Below, piece by piece: positions 10,730 through 20,504 of a stretch of DNA of 39,430 bases (position 1 is its first letter; each line of letters begins with the position of its first letter). The position numbers were made by a program, and so were the translations under genes. The DNA is from Diphasiastrum complanatum (Eukaryota > Streptophyta > Lycopodiopsida > Lycopodiales > Lycopodiaceae), in the NCBI GenBank assembly GCA_029204225.1, contig CM055113.1, forward strand, positions 460,543-499,972. The letters run 5' to 3'. The notes under the pieces are model-generated. The model was not told where the DNA came from. It saw nothing but the letters and a program-made list of their open reading frames with translations, and did not search any database.

Positions 10730-11293
10730 AAATGCACAAAAGATCAGGCCGCCAATCAAGCCTACGGCAAGCCTATCGTGAATAGTAGATTAAGTTTATG
10801 TGATCCTAGAAGGTAATGGAAGAGCGATCCTTATTTCGTGTATGTTGGCGCATTGAAGATACGTAGTCCTTTTTCACTTGTTGCTGCAGCCCACAAAGCA
10901 AAAATTAGTGCTTCTTTAGTTTGCTGCCGTTGCCTTGTAAGGCAACACCAATACTATGCGTTCATGTACGCCCTACCTGGGGCGTCCTTCCTTAGCGTGC
11001 AATCCGTTCTTATACTTTTTTTTGTTTTGTTTTTGCTGTAAATTTCTTTTGGATGGTGCCTGTAAAAAAAGGTAAATTGTTTTAATATGTGCACCTTTCG
11101 CATTCCGACATCCGGAAGGTGCATGTAAAAAAAAATCTGCCAGAAAATTTTTTGCTTTATAGATTCCGTTTTGTGAGGCTCCATCATTTTTTTTATTAAA
11201 ATGTCAAAATCAGTCCATGAAAGAACTTTGTTAAAAAAATGACAACATTTTCCGTAGGATTGAAAGTGCTAGGAAGGTCACACATTAAAGATC
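10730..11293 (+). other. 3' flank of the BAHD gene, with repeats and a hairpin
   Basis: Probably 3' UTR and intergenic DNA. TGTA-rich and U-rich tracts at 11020-11070 are possible polyadenylation signals. A direct repeat (ggatggtgcctgtaaaaaaa near 11051, ggaaggtgcatgtaaaaaaa near 11114) overlaps an inverted repeat with arms TGCACCT (11090-11096) and AGGTGCA (11117-11123). A 67-codon open frame at 10838 has no recognisable content. Confidence 0.5.
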
Positions 11294-11309
11294 TACTATT
11301 GTTAAAATT

Positions 11310-11350
11310 CACTACATCAAAACAAGGTAAAAAAATAGCGATGGTCATGT
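11310..11350 (+). mobile_element. CACTA-type terminus at the start of unit A
   Basis: CACTACATCAAAACAAGG followed by a tagcgatggtcatg segment resembles the 5' ends of plant CACTA elements (CACTACA.GAAAA with a nearby TAGCGA-GG subterminal motif). No matching ...TAGTG 3' end was found, so a full element is not demonstrated. Confidence 0.45.
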
Positions 11351-12341
11351 CACAGTCTTAAATGACCCATTAGAATCTTCATTTATTTCTTGTGAATAAA
11401 GGAAGGTGATCTATAAGTCATGCGAAACTTTGTCATCCGCAAGATTGAAAGTGTTGAAAAAAACAAGAATGTTGCAGTATACCATAAAGGCATTGCCACA
11501 AATTTCTTGACTGAAAAATTTGATTATTGATGTTGGTGTGTCACGCAGGAGCCTAGCGATGCATGCAACAAAGAGCGAGAGACACAGAGTTTTTGCAATT
11601 TATGAATTTTATATGAAGTTGCATCTAAAGTGTGGACACGCATGCAAGAAAAAGAGAGGGACATGAATTTTTTGCTTTTTACAACCTACATATAAAGAAG
11701 CATCTAAAGTATTGAGTTCTTTGCAATAAAGTCCTTAGAAATGTGGTAGTCTTTAGTATTAACTTTTGTATAAACTCCATTGAGCAACTTGAACACACAA
11801 TATTGCCTATGCAAGACAATGCTAGAAAAACAAAGATTCCATTATAAATAATTGAAAAATACAAAACCCAAAGTGACAATTCATCTTTTAGCAATCATCA
11901 CAATAGCTTACCGCTATTACGATAAAGCCAAAAAGAATGTAACAAGTATGTTAAAATGTTATCAAATTTGTTTTGATTTGATGTGATGAAGTTCTTAGTC
12001 TTTAAGTAATTTGTAAGGTTATAGCTATGTATTGCATCAACTACATCTAAGAGTAAGTTTACTCCTTTCATGTATTATATGTAATAGTGAACTAAACTGG
12101 CACAAAATCAAATTGAAAAATGGACTACAATCTAAATGTTGATGCAAAGATGACATGACATGAAACAATAAACTAATCGACTGGCAAATGATAATGCTAT
12201 GAATGCAAAACCTTTCACACATATGACACAATCTCAAAAAATTACTAGGGTTTGTGTGTGTCTCAAGTTAGTGGGACCATGGTAATAATGTAAGGGGGGT
12301 AAGAATATTAAGAATTCTTTAGGTTAGGTGATCATACCAAG
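11351..12341. other. AT-rich stretch of unit A without a gene
   Basis: No supported gene. A 71-codon minus-strand open frame (11679-11894) recurs almost unchanged in units B and C, but that follows from the duplication itself and it has no recognisable motif. Confidence 0.5.
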
Positions 12342-12467
12342 GTAAAAGTACACTCTCTTAACCACTATGTAATAGGTGGGCCATTCATTTGAGGGTGTTC
12401 CAGCAAGTGAGGCCGAGTTCTTGAATACACCACCTATTACATAGCGTTTAACAGAGTGTACTTTTAC
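12342..12467. mobile_element. Foldback MITE with 38 bp terminal inverted repeats
   Basis: The left arm 12342-12379 (gtaaaagtacactctcttaa...ataggtgg) is the near-perfect reverse complement of 12430-12467. There are four mismatches in 38 and a 50 bp loop. There is no coding capacity, and the target-site duplication is not clear. It could also be an isolated hairpin, but arms this long and even favour a MITE. Confidence 0.75.
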
Positions 12468-12539
12468 TTGTTGACTAGTGAAGGATCCCATCCGATTATC
12501 AGCTAGAACATGGAACCTGCAACACATTTGAGCTTCATT

Positions 12540-13085
12540 AGATTAAATTTCCAGCAATTATTTTGTAACTCCGGGATGGAAATATTGTAGAAATCATACA
12601 AGCAGCACAAGGCAACGTGAGAGTATTCTTGACCAACAAAGCATGCAACTTCTGGTACATGCCGATGTCGTTTTAAATTTTTTTCGTACAATATGGAAAT
12701 AAGCATGCGACTTCTGGTACATGCCAGCTTCAAATTGGATAGGATTTTCAGTTGTTGCTTTCGGACTCAGATTATACTATATTTTCAGCCACGGTTTTTT
12801 GACTTGAGAGATGGAAATAATGTAGAGATCTGTTGAGGACACGGCAAGATGAGCAATCTTGACTAGTGAAGCGTTCTGTCATCCAGCACCTATCACAATC
12901 ACAAAAGACTTGAGCTTCTAGAATCTTGACTAGTAAAAAATGCTGCGATCACTTTACACAAGCTTTTGGAACATGTAATCTTATGCCAGTTTCAGATTCC
13001 AATAAATGTCCCTTTTAGTGTGGGATGGCATAATGTATGGATTCTGTGGGAACACGTCAAAATGAGACCACTTCATGTGGGCCAT
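12540..13085. repeat. Degenerate short repeats next to the 120-codon frame
   Basis: Recurring phrases include agcatgc.acttctggtaca near 12639 and 12701, ttgactagt.aa three times, and tgccag.ttc.a near 12722, 12988 and 13112. Segments of the form gatgg.aataatgta also recur three times. This suggests an old tandem amplification of about 60-260 bp segments. Unit B keeps the later part. Confidence 0.45.
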
Positions 13086-13448
13086 TCAGATATCACAATA
13101 ACGTAATTTCATGCCAGCTTCGACCTCTTTTCCTCGGCATGGTAGCCTGCCCTCGAGATCTTTGATCTTCTGGTCATCAATGGCACTGGTATATTTTAAG
13201 ACAATTGGTCCACCACCAAGAGAACGACAGGAATCAGAGCAAGGATAACATCTACCAGCCCTCTTTGAAATAATCAACATTTTGATGAGAATAGCTACTG
13301 GCCCCGGCTTCATCTCCACATCTGAGTGGTAAGATATGTATCCATCAATTAGCACAAAATTATATTTATCCCAACCAAATATACGACGTTTATCATTTTT
13401 GTTGTTGGCTTCATTCATAGCATGTAAGAAAGCGCCGCACTGCCCCAC
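13086..13448 (-). CDS. Unrecognised 120-codon open frame, possible captured exon (unit A)
   Basis: I do not recognise the product. The frame is open from a stop at about 13470-13472 down to 13086, with no in-frame ATG at its start, so it may be an exon rather than a whole gene; a ctgtag acceptor-like site precedes it. Visible features are FGWDKYNFVLIDGYISYHSD, MKPGPVAI, a cysteine cluster CYPCSDSCRSLGGG, and a basic C-terminus ending KLRYCDI. The unit B copy differs by three bases in 363, two of them changing residues. That is too few to test for selection. It could be a host gene fragment carried by a transposon, or chance. Confidence 0.3.
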   Translation of the reverse strand: MGQCGAFLHAMNEANNKNDKRRIFGWDKYNFVLIDGYISYHSDVEMKPGPVAILIKMLIISKRAGRCYPCSDSCRSLGGGPIVLKYTSAIDDQKIKDLEGRLPCRGKEVEAGMKLRYCDI

Positions 13449-14089
13449 GTTTGTACTACAGATTCTGTGTTACGTGCTATTATTACAACTCAGGCAGACA
13501 ATATGTTACATATTGATCATAGCATTAGGCCAATTAGCCATTATAGCTACAAAAATATAAGATGTATGGTATCATTCCGAAGTGATGGTTCAGTCACAAC
13601 ATAGTGGATTGTTCTCAATTCTTGTGAAGACACTACATAAGTAATTGTTGTCAATTCTCGTGGAACTAGATTATAGGTTTATGATTATGCATGCTAGACA
13701 TCCCAAAATTTATTATAATTTAAAACTAATTGGTCATGAAACTAGGTATCAATGATGAAAATCGTTTTTTATTACTTTCAAGTTACTAACGTGAAACAAT
13801 GTTAGAATTCATAATTAAATAGATTCTACAAATTGTTTTAATTTTTTATCAAATTCTAGTTATTATTCTACTTCTAAAATTGACTTAACATTGTGAAATG
13901 GTCATGTTGGACTTAATTCAGTCTGAATCAGAGGTCATAATCACTTTCACTAGAAGTTGTATAGACTTTAATGTATTTATGCAGACTTTGTGTTTATAAT
14001 CACTCAATATTTTCAGGTGATGTGTGTTGTGTCACAGTTAGCTTCTATTTCTTCAATCATTAGTAAGCCTTTTCCTTGTCATCTTCTTG
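13449..14089. other. Stretch of unit A without a supported gene
   Basis: AT-rich. Its end is the decayed protease region of the minus-strand copia relic. In A the protease motif itself has been lost; it survives in B at about 30276-30330. Confidence 0.5.
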
Positions 14090-14998
14090 CATTGAAGATT
14101 ATGCAACATTGGCCTTGTTCTTTTTGGACTCGGCTTTACGATTAAACCAGCATTCATGGGCTGAATGGTTCTAGCTATGTTGGGATTAAACCAACATTCA
14201 TACGTTGAATGGCTCTTTTTCTTGCAATGAATGCAAGCTATTTCTTAATGCCCTTTTTTGTTGCAGTGTAGACATTCCAAGGATGCTTTACCTATTTGTC
14301 CTTTTCTTAGGACTCTTGACGGTCTTGGAACTTGACTCGAAATTTTCTAGACATTGAGTTTGCCATCCTTTTGTTCTTGATAAATAGGGCTCTCTCTGAA
14401 CTATTCACTTGCTTAGTGTCTTCCTTCATGAGCTTATCATCTGCTACAACTTTGGATGCATCTTCAAGTGTCATGGTCGGTGTTCTCATGAGGATCGTAC
14501 AAGTGATAAGAAGGTGGAAGTGACTTGGCAAAATGTTAAAACTATTGGACTAGAGGTATTTGATGCTCATGATTTGTTACTGCCAACTGGAAAAGATTCC
14601 CTTCACTTTGTTGACATGTTGGTCTAGATCCTACCCGTCCCACTTCAGATTGAGAAGTTGGTTGTTCAAATGCAAGATTTTGTTCTAGGTTTGTGCTCAT
14701 ATACGTCTTGCAATCTTTACAAAACATTTTTGGCTTGTCTCATACTCTTCGGTTGTGATCATTATGTCTTCCGTAAGGGACAACATAATCAGTGCCAAAG
14801 CAACATTCCTTCTATCCCATTCTTTTGGTTCATCTTCATCCCTAATTTCTGCTCCATTGAAAACACTCCATAGTCCTCGACCTCACATCGTTTGTGCTTC
14901 CAGATTCAATACTTTTAACCATCGAGAACTATGACAATCTTCTGATGCAGATTGGAGTATTTGATGCCTGATCCTAGATTCTATCTAGTGCTCAAGCC
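14090..14998 (-). pseudogene. Minus-strand copia gag relic (unit A)
   Basis: Reading on the minus strand from the primer site at 15010, the sequence holds a gag-like stretch (MTLEDASKVVADDKLMKED). It is followed by overlapping CCHC motifs at 14274-14194: CLHCNKKGH*EIAC and CIHCKKKSHSTYECW, which share one cysteine. A 44 bp local duplication (14140-14183 and 14184-14216) repeats the region after the knuckle. Frames change several times, so it is dead. Confidence 0.7.
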
Positions 14999-15010
14999 GC
15001 TCTAATACCA
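14999..15010 (-). other. Minus-strand primer-binding site
   Basis: The minus strand reads TGGTATTAGAGC, a common variant of the initiator-Met-tRNA primer site. It lies directly against the CA end of the LTR at 15011. Confidence 0.75.
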
Positions 15011-15440
15011 TGAAAGAAAGCGGAGATAATGCCACTCAACAAGATCTAAATTGATTCTGATTGAACTACTGAATGCAAATCGCACAAGAGCATAACCACA
15101 AGAAAAATTCAATAATATAGATAACGTTTGGAGAATAATGTGCAATTGCTTTTGTTTTTGTATTGGTTTCGTGATACATACATATGTCTTCACGTTCTTC
15201 ACCTTCTTCTCACTTTTTTTTCTCCTCTTTGCTACGCTTCTCGCTTCTGACCTTTGTTCTTTGATCGTAGTCAGATTTATACTTGCCTACTAGGGATTAC
15301 AAGAAGTTTAGATTAATTACTAAAGACTAAGCTCTAATTGTACTTTCTCACTTCAAGCAACGCCTCAATTTCCTTTCTTCACCACTGCTGTATCAAAAAT
15401 TAGAGAGCCATATTGCATTGTTGTGTGTGTTGAACCAACA
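15011..15440 (-). repeat. 5' LTR of the minus-strand copia relic (about 430 bp)
   Basis: Bounded by TGAAAG on the plus strand at 15011 and CCAACA ending at 15440; on the minus strand this is TGTTGG...CTTTCA, a proper TG...CA LTR abutting a primer site. The outer boundary is inferred from the TG/CA rule alone. Absent from unit B. Confidence 0.6.
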
Positions 15441-15620
15441 GGTCGACTTTGATAATAATCCCTCATAGGAGGGTCCATTACAGGTTCCTTATGGCAAAGC
15501 TTGTAATGGCCTCTTAAGACAATTCTTTCTGGGTTCCTACGGGAGTTTATCGTAGCTTGACTACTATTTCGAGTTCGTTGAAAGGGTGGTCGAGTTCACC
15601 TATTTCAACACTTCTAACTT

Positions 15621-15672
<52 letters not shown>

Positions 15673-16240
15673 CAGAGACAGAGACAGAGATAGAGACAGA
15701 GACAGAGAGAACTAAACAACAATGTGTATTGAATGATCATCATCCCTTATTTCGTCTACGAATAAGGGGTCTTCTAAATAATGCCTATGTGACACATTAT
15801 TTCCTACTAAAGACATGTGATAGTGATAGCTAGATAGCACGATGCTTCAAGAGTCATTAATGCTTACACTTTGCAATGTCACAATTATTGAAGTTCTATG
15901 TGATTGACTTGGTACTTTACATAGAAGCTATATAAGGCATAATCATCACAATATTGAATTTGTGCATGTTGTTGTTGTTCCTTCATAGGAATTTGCCATT
16001 GCTCGCAAATAATTGATATACCGGATTGAATGTGGCATCTTTTCAAACTTTAAAAGGGATCAATCCATGTCCAACTTTTTCCATGAGTTGGACATAGAGA
16101 ACAACGTAGACTATTTCAAATCTCTATGGCACCCATACATGCATGACTTCTAGATGTTTGAATAAAATACCAATGTATTCAATGAGCACTACCTTAGATT
16201 TATAAATTCATTCACTATTCTTGTCATATAATATAATGTG
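15441..16240. other. Unit A stretch without a gene; holds a microsatellite and a hairpin
   Basis: No supported gene. It contains the GA/GACAGA microsatellite at 15624-15710 and a short hairpin (cccttat at 15744, ataaggg at 15762). The part up to about 15915 is missing from unit B. Confidence 0.5.
15624..15710. repeat. (GA)n then (GACAGA)n microsatellite
   Basis: About 15 GA dinucleotides, followed by about nine GACAGA hexamers with one GATAGA variant. It lies in the segment present only in unit A. Confidence 0.95.
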
Positions 16241-16247
16241 CTCTCAT

Positions 16248-16550
16248 TCATGCATTTGAATGTTCTTGTTTGCTATTCTCCACGACATAAACACTACTCA
16301 AGATGATATTATCCACATAGATTGGTAAAATGGTAAAATCATTTCCAGCAAACCTATAATAAAGGGAATGATCGTACTCACTCATAACAAAGCTTTGAGA
16401 GAGTAATAATGTGTTAAGCTTAGCATACCAACTCCCTGGTGCTTGTTCAAGACCATACAAACTCTTTTGTAGAAGACATACATGATTTGGCTTTGTAGAT
16501 GAAATGTAGCTCTCGAGTTGCTGCATGTACACTTCCTCCTCAAGTGTTGT
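16248..16550 (-). pseudogene. Minus-strand copia RT fragment (unit A)
   Basis: The conserved copia RT core is present: VYMQQLESYI-like start, LLQKSLYGLEQAPGSWYAKL, a D.SLYY segment, and LPIYVDNIIL. The catalytic YVDD has become YVDN. About 100 codons are open. It belongs to a different element from the gag relic at 14090-14998, because it lies on the wrong side of that LTR. Confidence 0.88.
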
Positions 16551-17696
16551 CTTTTAGGATTCTAACTCCTACTATGGGTTCCCAACTAGTAGGGCTAGGG
16601 TATCTCTTACGCTATGGCTACCCAACTAGAGGAGAGAGGGTTTTCCTAATACACATTGAAATATAGTGGTGGTGGGGTTTGATCCACTCCCTTCTTATAT
16701 TCTCTTGCATAACAGAACCTAAAAGGCTCAACCTTCTAGAGAGAGAAAATGACCTAAACTAGTTCCTTAAGGCAGCCCCACAACTAAGAAATGTCCTAGA
16801 TTAGCTCTCTAAGGCTTTCCCCAACTATTGACCTAACCCTGATGACCACTAAGGCTCACCCAACTAGTGGCTTCCTAATTTATCCCTAAGTAATCCTAAC
16901 TAACTCCCATGACGGAAGGAAAGATAAGTGCATAAGAGAAATAATCCCATAATTACAAGCACAATAACATAAAGCCAGTTGAGGAAAACTTAGTGGGGCT
17001 CGGGCACCTTCCACCAAGTATTCTATCCACAACTGGGAGCACAAGTTGTTGAGCAAGAATAGATTAGTCTGTTAAAGCTTGGGCTTATACAAGTGTTACC
17101 TAAGGCCCCCAAATCCACTTCTATATATATAATGAGTGATAGGCCCATAAGCTAAGATGCTTATAGGATAATCCCACGCTATTCTAAGAAGTGACATCTC
17201 GTATCAAAATGAAGTTCATGCTTATCAAAATAAACTTAGAAATAACTTAAAACTTAGACTTACTAAGTCTAAAGTATTACAAATATTTCTTAATTATAGT
17301 TAAACTTAAATGGAAAAGGGTCAAAGTCTAAGGTTCCTAAGCATTATTGCTTATAGACTTGAGTTTACTTGTGGACTTACAAAACACATGCCACAGTAAC
17401 CTTCTATTGTCGCCTATAAATACAAGGGATTCCTTGGGGCTAACATTATCCCCCTCTTTATAGCATTGGTAGTCCCACGCCAATGAGGTCGCAATAAGGT
17501 GCAGCAGGTTTTTAAGTAGTTGCACGCTTTGCTGGATGTTGTAAGCTTCCAAAATTGTTGAACAACTCGGCGAAACTTGCAGAATCTTGGAGCTGGTCTG
17601 TCAAGATCATTTATATTTTCCATTAGATAGTTTGCACAAGCTAGATTATCTTAGGCAATAACAAGGGTGGCAATATTGACACTGGGAGATGAATTG
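16551..17696. other. Unit A stretch without a gene; spaced CCCAACTAG motif
   Basis: No supported gene. CCCAACTA(G/T) recurs near 16581, 16621, 16820 and 16859, together with several (c)taaggc phrases. It may be LTR or untranslated DNA of the element that supplied the RT fragment. Unit B has the same arrangement. Confidence 0.4.
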
Positions 17697-17830
17697 TAGG
17701 GAAGTGAAAGAATTATGATTGGGAAGTAAAATGATAGGGAAGTGAAAAAATCATGATTGGAAATTGAAATGGCAGGGAAGTGAAAGAATTATCATTGAGA
17801 ATGCAATGGTAGGGAAGGGAAAGGACTTGG
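17697..17830. repeat. 38 bp minisatellite, about 3.5 copies (unit A)
   Basis: Units start at 17697, 17735, 17773 and 17810, each with the form (t/c)agggaagtgaaa.aat.atgattg. Lengths are 38, 38 and 37 bp plus a partial fourth. Confidence 0.9.
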
Positions 17831-18480
17831 TTGAAGTGCTACACGTGCTGTTACTTCGATTTATGGGAATACGTAGTGCTTCCCATAGCACTTCTCATGA
17901 TCAAATCAAAGCACGTTTAGCGCATCCATTGGTGATGATGATGAACACTTGAAGCATGGGTGTGAGAATGGGAGAAGGTGAGGCTTCAAGCTTATTTATG
18001 TATGACAAGGTGGACGAGGTGTAATGTGGTAGGGATATTGAGGTGTATTGTAATGCTTCCCAATTTTGTCATAGGATAATCATTGCTCATAGTGCATGTC
18101 TCCAATGAAATAACCTGAGCTTGCATTTGAAATATTGTCTCACAATTGACAATATGGTTGTTTGGCCCTTGATTGCCTGATGTGGATATTCCTCTGCATA
18201 TTGGAGTGTATTCCAAGCTTTTATTGCTTCAGTGGTGGTTGTATAATTGGAAAAGCCTGGATTTTGTATCGCCTATGTAAAATCAATTGTTTATTCTGGT
18301 TATATGGGTGGGATGAGAACCTTTCCATGTTGTTGGAAAGATGGCCCTTATCTTTGAGTCCTTCCGCCATCTAGTAAAATATTTGCACAAAGGTCCTTGA
18401 CCATTTTGGATCCAGGTTGAATCTTGAAGTCATCTGCGTGAGCTAGAGAAATGTGTGCAAATGACAATGTTGTGAACATC
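17831..18480. other. Unit A stretch, nearly unchanged in unit B, no recognised gene
   Basis: A 74-codon minus-strand frame at 17992-18216 encodes the same residues in both units, with two silent differences. It has no recognisable domain, and a second minus-strand frame over the same bases is also open, so I do not call a gene. Confidence 0.35.
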
Positions 18481-18483
18481 ATT

Positions 18484-18871
18484 TCCATTTGCAATTCAAT
18501 TTTATGGGGAGTTCTTCTAACAATCTACCTCCGAGAAGGAACTCGTCCACCCTTCTATCTAATGAATATACTTGTAGAACTTGAAGATAGATAGGGCAAG
18601 TTTTGTTGATCAGTGGATTGTGATATCTTGTGTAGTTCAATAGAGAATCCGTCATGGAAGAAGATCATTGATTGCTTTTGATCTTGGTTGACTATGTTGG
18701 ATTTATGTGCATGAGCTTAGTAAGGAGGAAGCCCATAATTACTTGATTGGCTTTGAGATTGTCTTCAAACTGATGTGACCCATGCTTATTGTTTGGTGGC
18801 GGAGTGGTGTTTGTTTAGCTGGAAAAGCGTTGATCTAGAATCATTTTAGACTCGCCATCTTCAAGGTCTCT
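18484..18871 (-). pseudogene. Unidentified minus-strand coding relic (unit A)
   Basis: One minus-strand frame reads through about 125 codons with three stops, from DGESKMILDQRFSS to YHNPLINKTCPIYLQVLQVY and SLDRRVDEFLLGG. Its composition looks like real protein rather than noise. I recognise no domain. The MITE at 18872 cuts its upstream end. In unit B a neighbouring minus-strand frame (32784-33056) is open for 90 codons with an ATG (QPGSKMVKDLYANILLDGG). Confidence 0.3.
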
Positions 18872-19249
18872 CATTAGAGGAGTTCTAAATCCCAAAAAGA
18901 CCCTTTGTAAAGATTCTTTTTATATTTTTTCTCAAATTTTTCTTACACATGGACCAATCAAAACAGTCAAATTTGAAATCTATGTAACGTAACTTTTTGA
19001 GTCCACATTTTGATTCCATACTAAAAATGCCATAACTTTTTAGTGATAAGTCCGAATTTAGCGGAGTTTAGTGCATTAGAAAGCGCTCAACAAGGGCATT
19101 CCAATGACATGTTAGATGGCATACTTTCAAGCTACATTTAAAAAGTTATGGCAAGTCAAAAGTATTAGTGTTATGATATTTTAATAATAAAAAAGACATC
19201 TTGCATGAATTCTTAAAGGGCCTTTTTGGAACTCAAAACTCCTCTAATG
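18872..19249. mobile_element. 378 bp MITE with nested inverted repeats (unit A)
   Basis: The terminal arm 18872-18916 (CATTAGAGGAGTTCTAAATC...) pairs with 19207-19249 (...ACTCCTCTAATG). Inside, GCCATAACTTTTTA at 19029-19042 pairs perfectly with TAAAAAGTTATGGC at 19139-19152. It is a non-coding foldback element. The superfamily is unassigned because no clear target-site duplication is visible. Confidence 0.8.
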
Positions 19250-19629
19250 TGGTGCTCCTTTTTCTTTTATACTTGAAATCCAATATTTTTTCTCACTAGC
19301 TGGCTCCCAGTTAATTCAAATGCTATTCATCTTATTTTACAACCACAAGGCATGGGTCCAAGTACGTTCTCATGTCCTGAATGAGCCTGTTTTGTTCCCA
19401 GGTCTCAAACAACTGGACATATTTTGTCAATATGATTTTCCCTCTATAGTATAGCCTTGCCATTGGCATATGATCTTCTTCCATTCGCAATGGTTGGTCC
19501 ACGTTCAACTCCCACAAGGGCATCTCTTGATTCCAATAGCCATCGAGCTCCAATAGATAAGTTGTGCACACAAGCTTTGACTGTTGGATTGGCTGATTCC
19601 CCTGAGTGGACCTGCACATATTCTTTTCT
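19250..19629. other. Unit A stretch with an unrecognised minus-strand frame
   Basis: A 95-codon minus-strand frame (19332-19619) is open in A but broken in B (a TGG to TGA change and a one-base indel). A plus-strand frame at 19457-19687 is open in both. Neither shows a known domain. Confidence 0.35.
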
Positions 19630-19766
19630 ATACTGTGATGGGTCTATGTCTTTCAGTCCACCTCTATTTTCTAATCTTCATCGATGACTTCTCTCGAAGG
19701 ATTGCTACCTACTTTATGAAGAACAAATTCGAAGTATTCAAGTTTTTCAACCATTCAAGTTCTTCA
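19630..19766 (+). pseudogene. Copia integrase fragment (unit A)
   Basis: Contains LYFLIFIDDFSRRIATYFMK and the following KNKFEVFKFF, the start of the integrase core. It is nearly identical to the same segment of the plus-strand element at 21345-21435. It ends abruptly against an oppositely oriented RNase H fragment at about 19767. Confidence 0.85.
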
Positions 19767-20500
19767 AGCTCCGTTTTCGATTGAAATACAGAATCTTTTG
19801 TAAGATAGATTGCTTAAGTGTTATCCATTAACAAGACATAAGGTTTAGAACTAGATTTATCAAATCCTTCCAATATATATTTAATCCAGATCAGCTCGTT
19901 TGCCATCTTGGCTGCTGCTACATATTCCGCTTCACAGGAAGATTGGGCTACTGATGTGTGCTTCTTGCTAATCCAGAGTATGGATGTGCCAAATGATAGA
20001 GTACAACCTCCTGAAATACTTTTGCTATCATCCTTCATGGATGTCCAGCTTGCGTCACTGTAAGATTCGATGTGAAATTCAGCTTCCTTTGAATAACACA
20101 GTCCATAGTCTTTCGTTTCCTGGAGATATTGTAGTACTCTCTTTGTCATCTTCCAAAGCAACGATCCTGGGTTCTGATTATATTGGCTCAGCCTGTATAT
20201 TGCAGATGTTATATCAGGTTTGGTGTTGTGTGCTAGATATAACAATGATCCAATCAGCCTACATTAGGGTGTTTTGGCCATTCGTTCATCTTCCTTGAGA
20301 GTCTGCGGACAATCTGCCTTGCTCAGTATTGTTACAAGTATCATGGGAATATGCACAACTTTGCATTCAAGCATGTTGAAGTCTTCAATGATCTTTTGAG
20401 TGTACTTTTGTTGGTGAAGATACAACTTACCACCTTCAAAGTCTCTCAAAATCTACAAGCCTAGATAGATTTTAGCTTTCAGGATCGAATTCAAGCTCTT
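19767..20500 (-). pseudogene. Minus-strand copia RT C-terminus and RNase H (unit A)
   Basis: The minus strand reads KAKIYLGL*ILRDFEGGKLY, YTQKIIEDFNMLECK, RLSQYNQNPGSLLWKMTKRV, SYSDASWTSMKDDSKSISGG, SVAQSSCEAEYVAAAKMANE and LLMDNT. It is the same lineage as the element at 1-5049 (YTQKILEDFEMLNCK there). The stop in YLGL*I is TAG at a conserved Gln. A frameshift or stop divides it near 20250. Confidence 0.9.
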
Positions 20501-20504
20501 CATC

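Noticed and set aside
10838-11041. 67-codon plus-strand frame with a hydrophobic end
   Set aside because: The hydrophobic tail comes from a T-rich tract in the probable 3' UTR; no homology signal.
11679-11894. 71-codon minus-strand frame found in all three units
   Set aside because: Its persistence follows from the recent block duplication; no domain, and all three copies are nearly identical in the surrounding DNA too.
13336-13560. 74-codon plus-strand frame, repeated at 29603-29827
   Set aside because: Overlaps the 120-codon minus-strand frame in antisense and has poorer protein-like composition.
14999-15010. tRNA gene
   Set aside because: Only the primer-site complement is present; no cloverleaf, and it abuts an LTR end.
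15011-15440. Solo LTR
   Set aside because: A primer site and gag relic adjoin it on the minus strand, so it is the 5' LTR of a decayed element, not a solo LTR.
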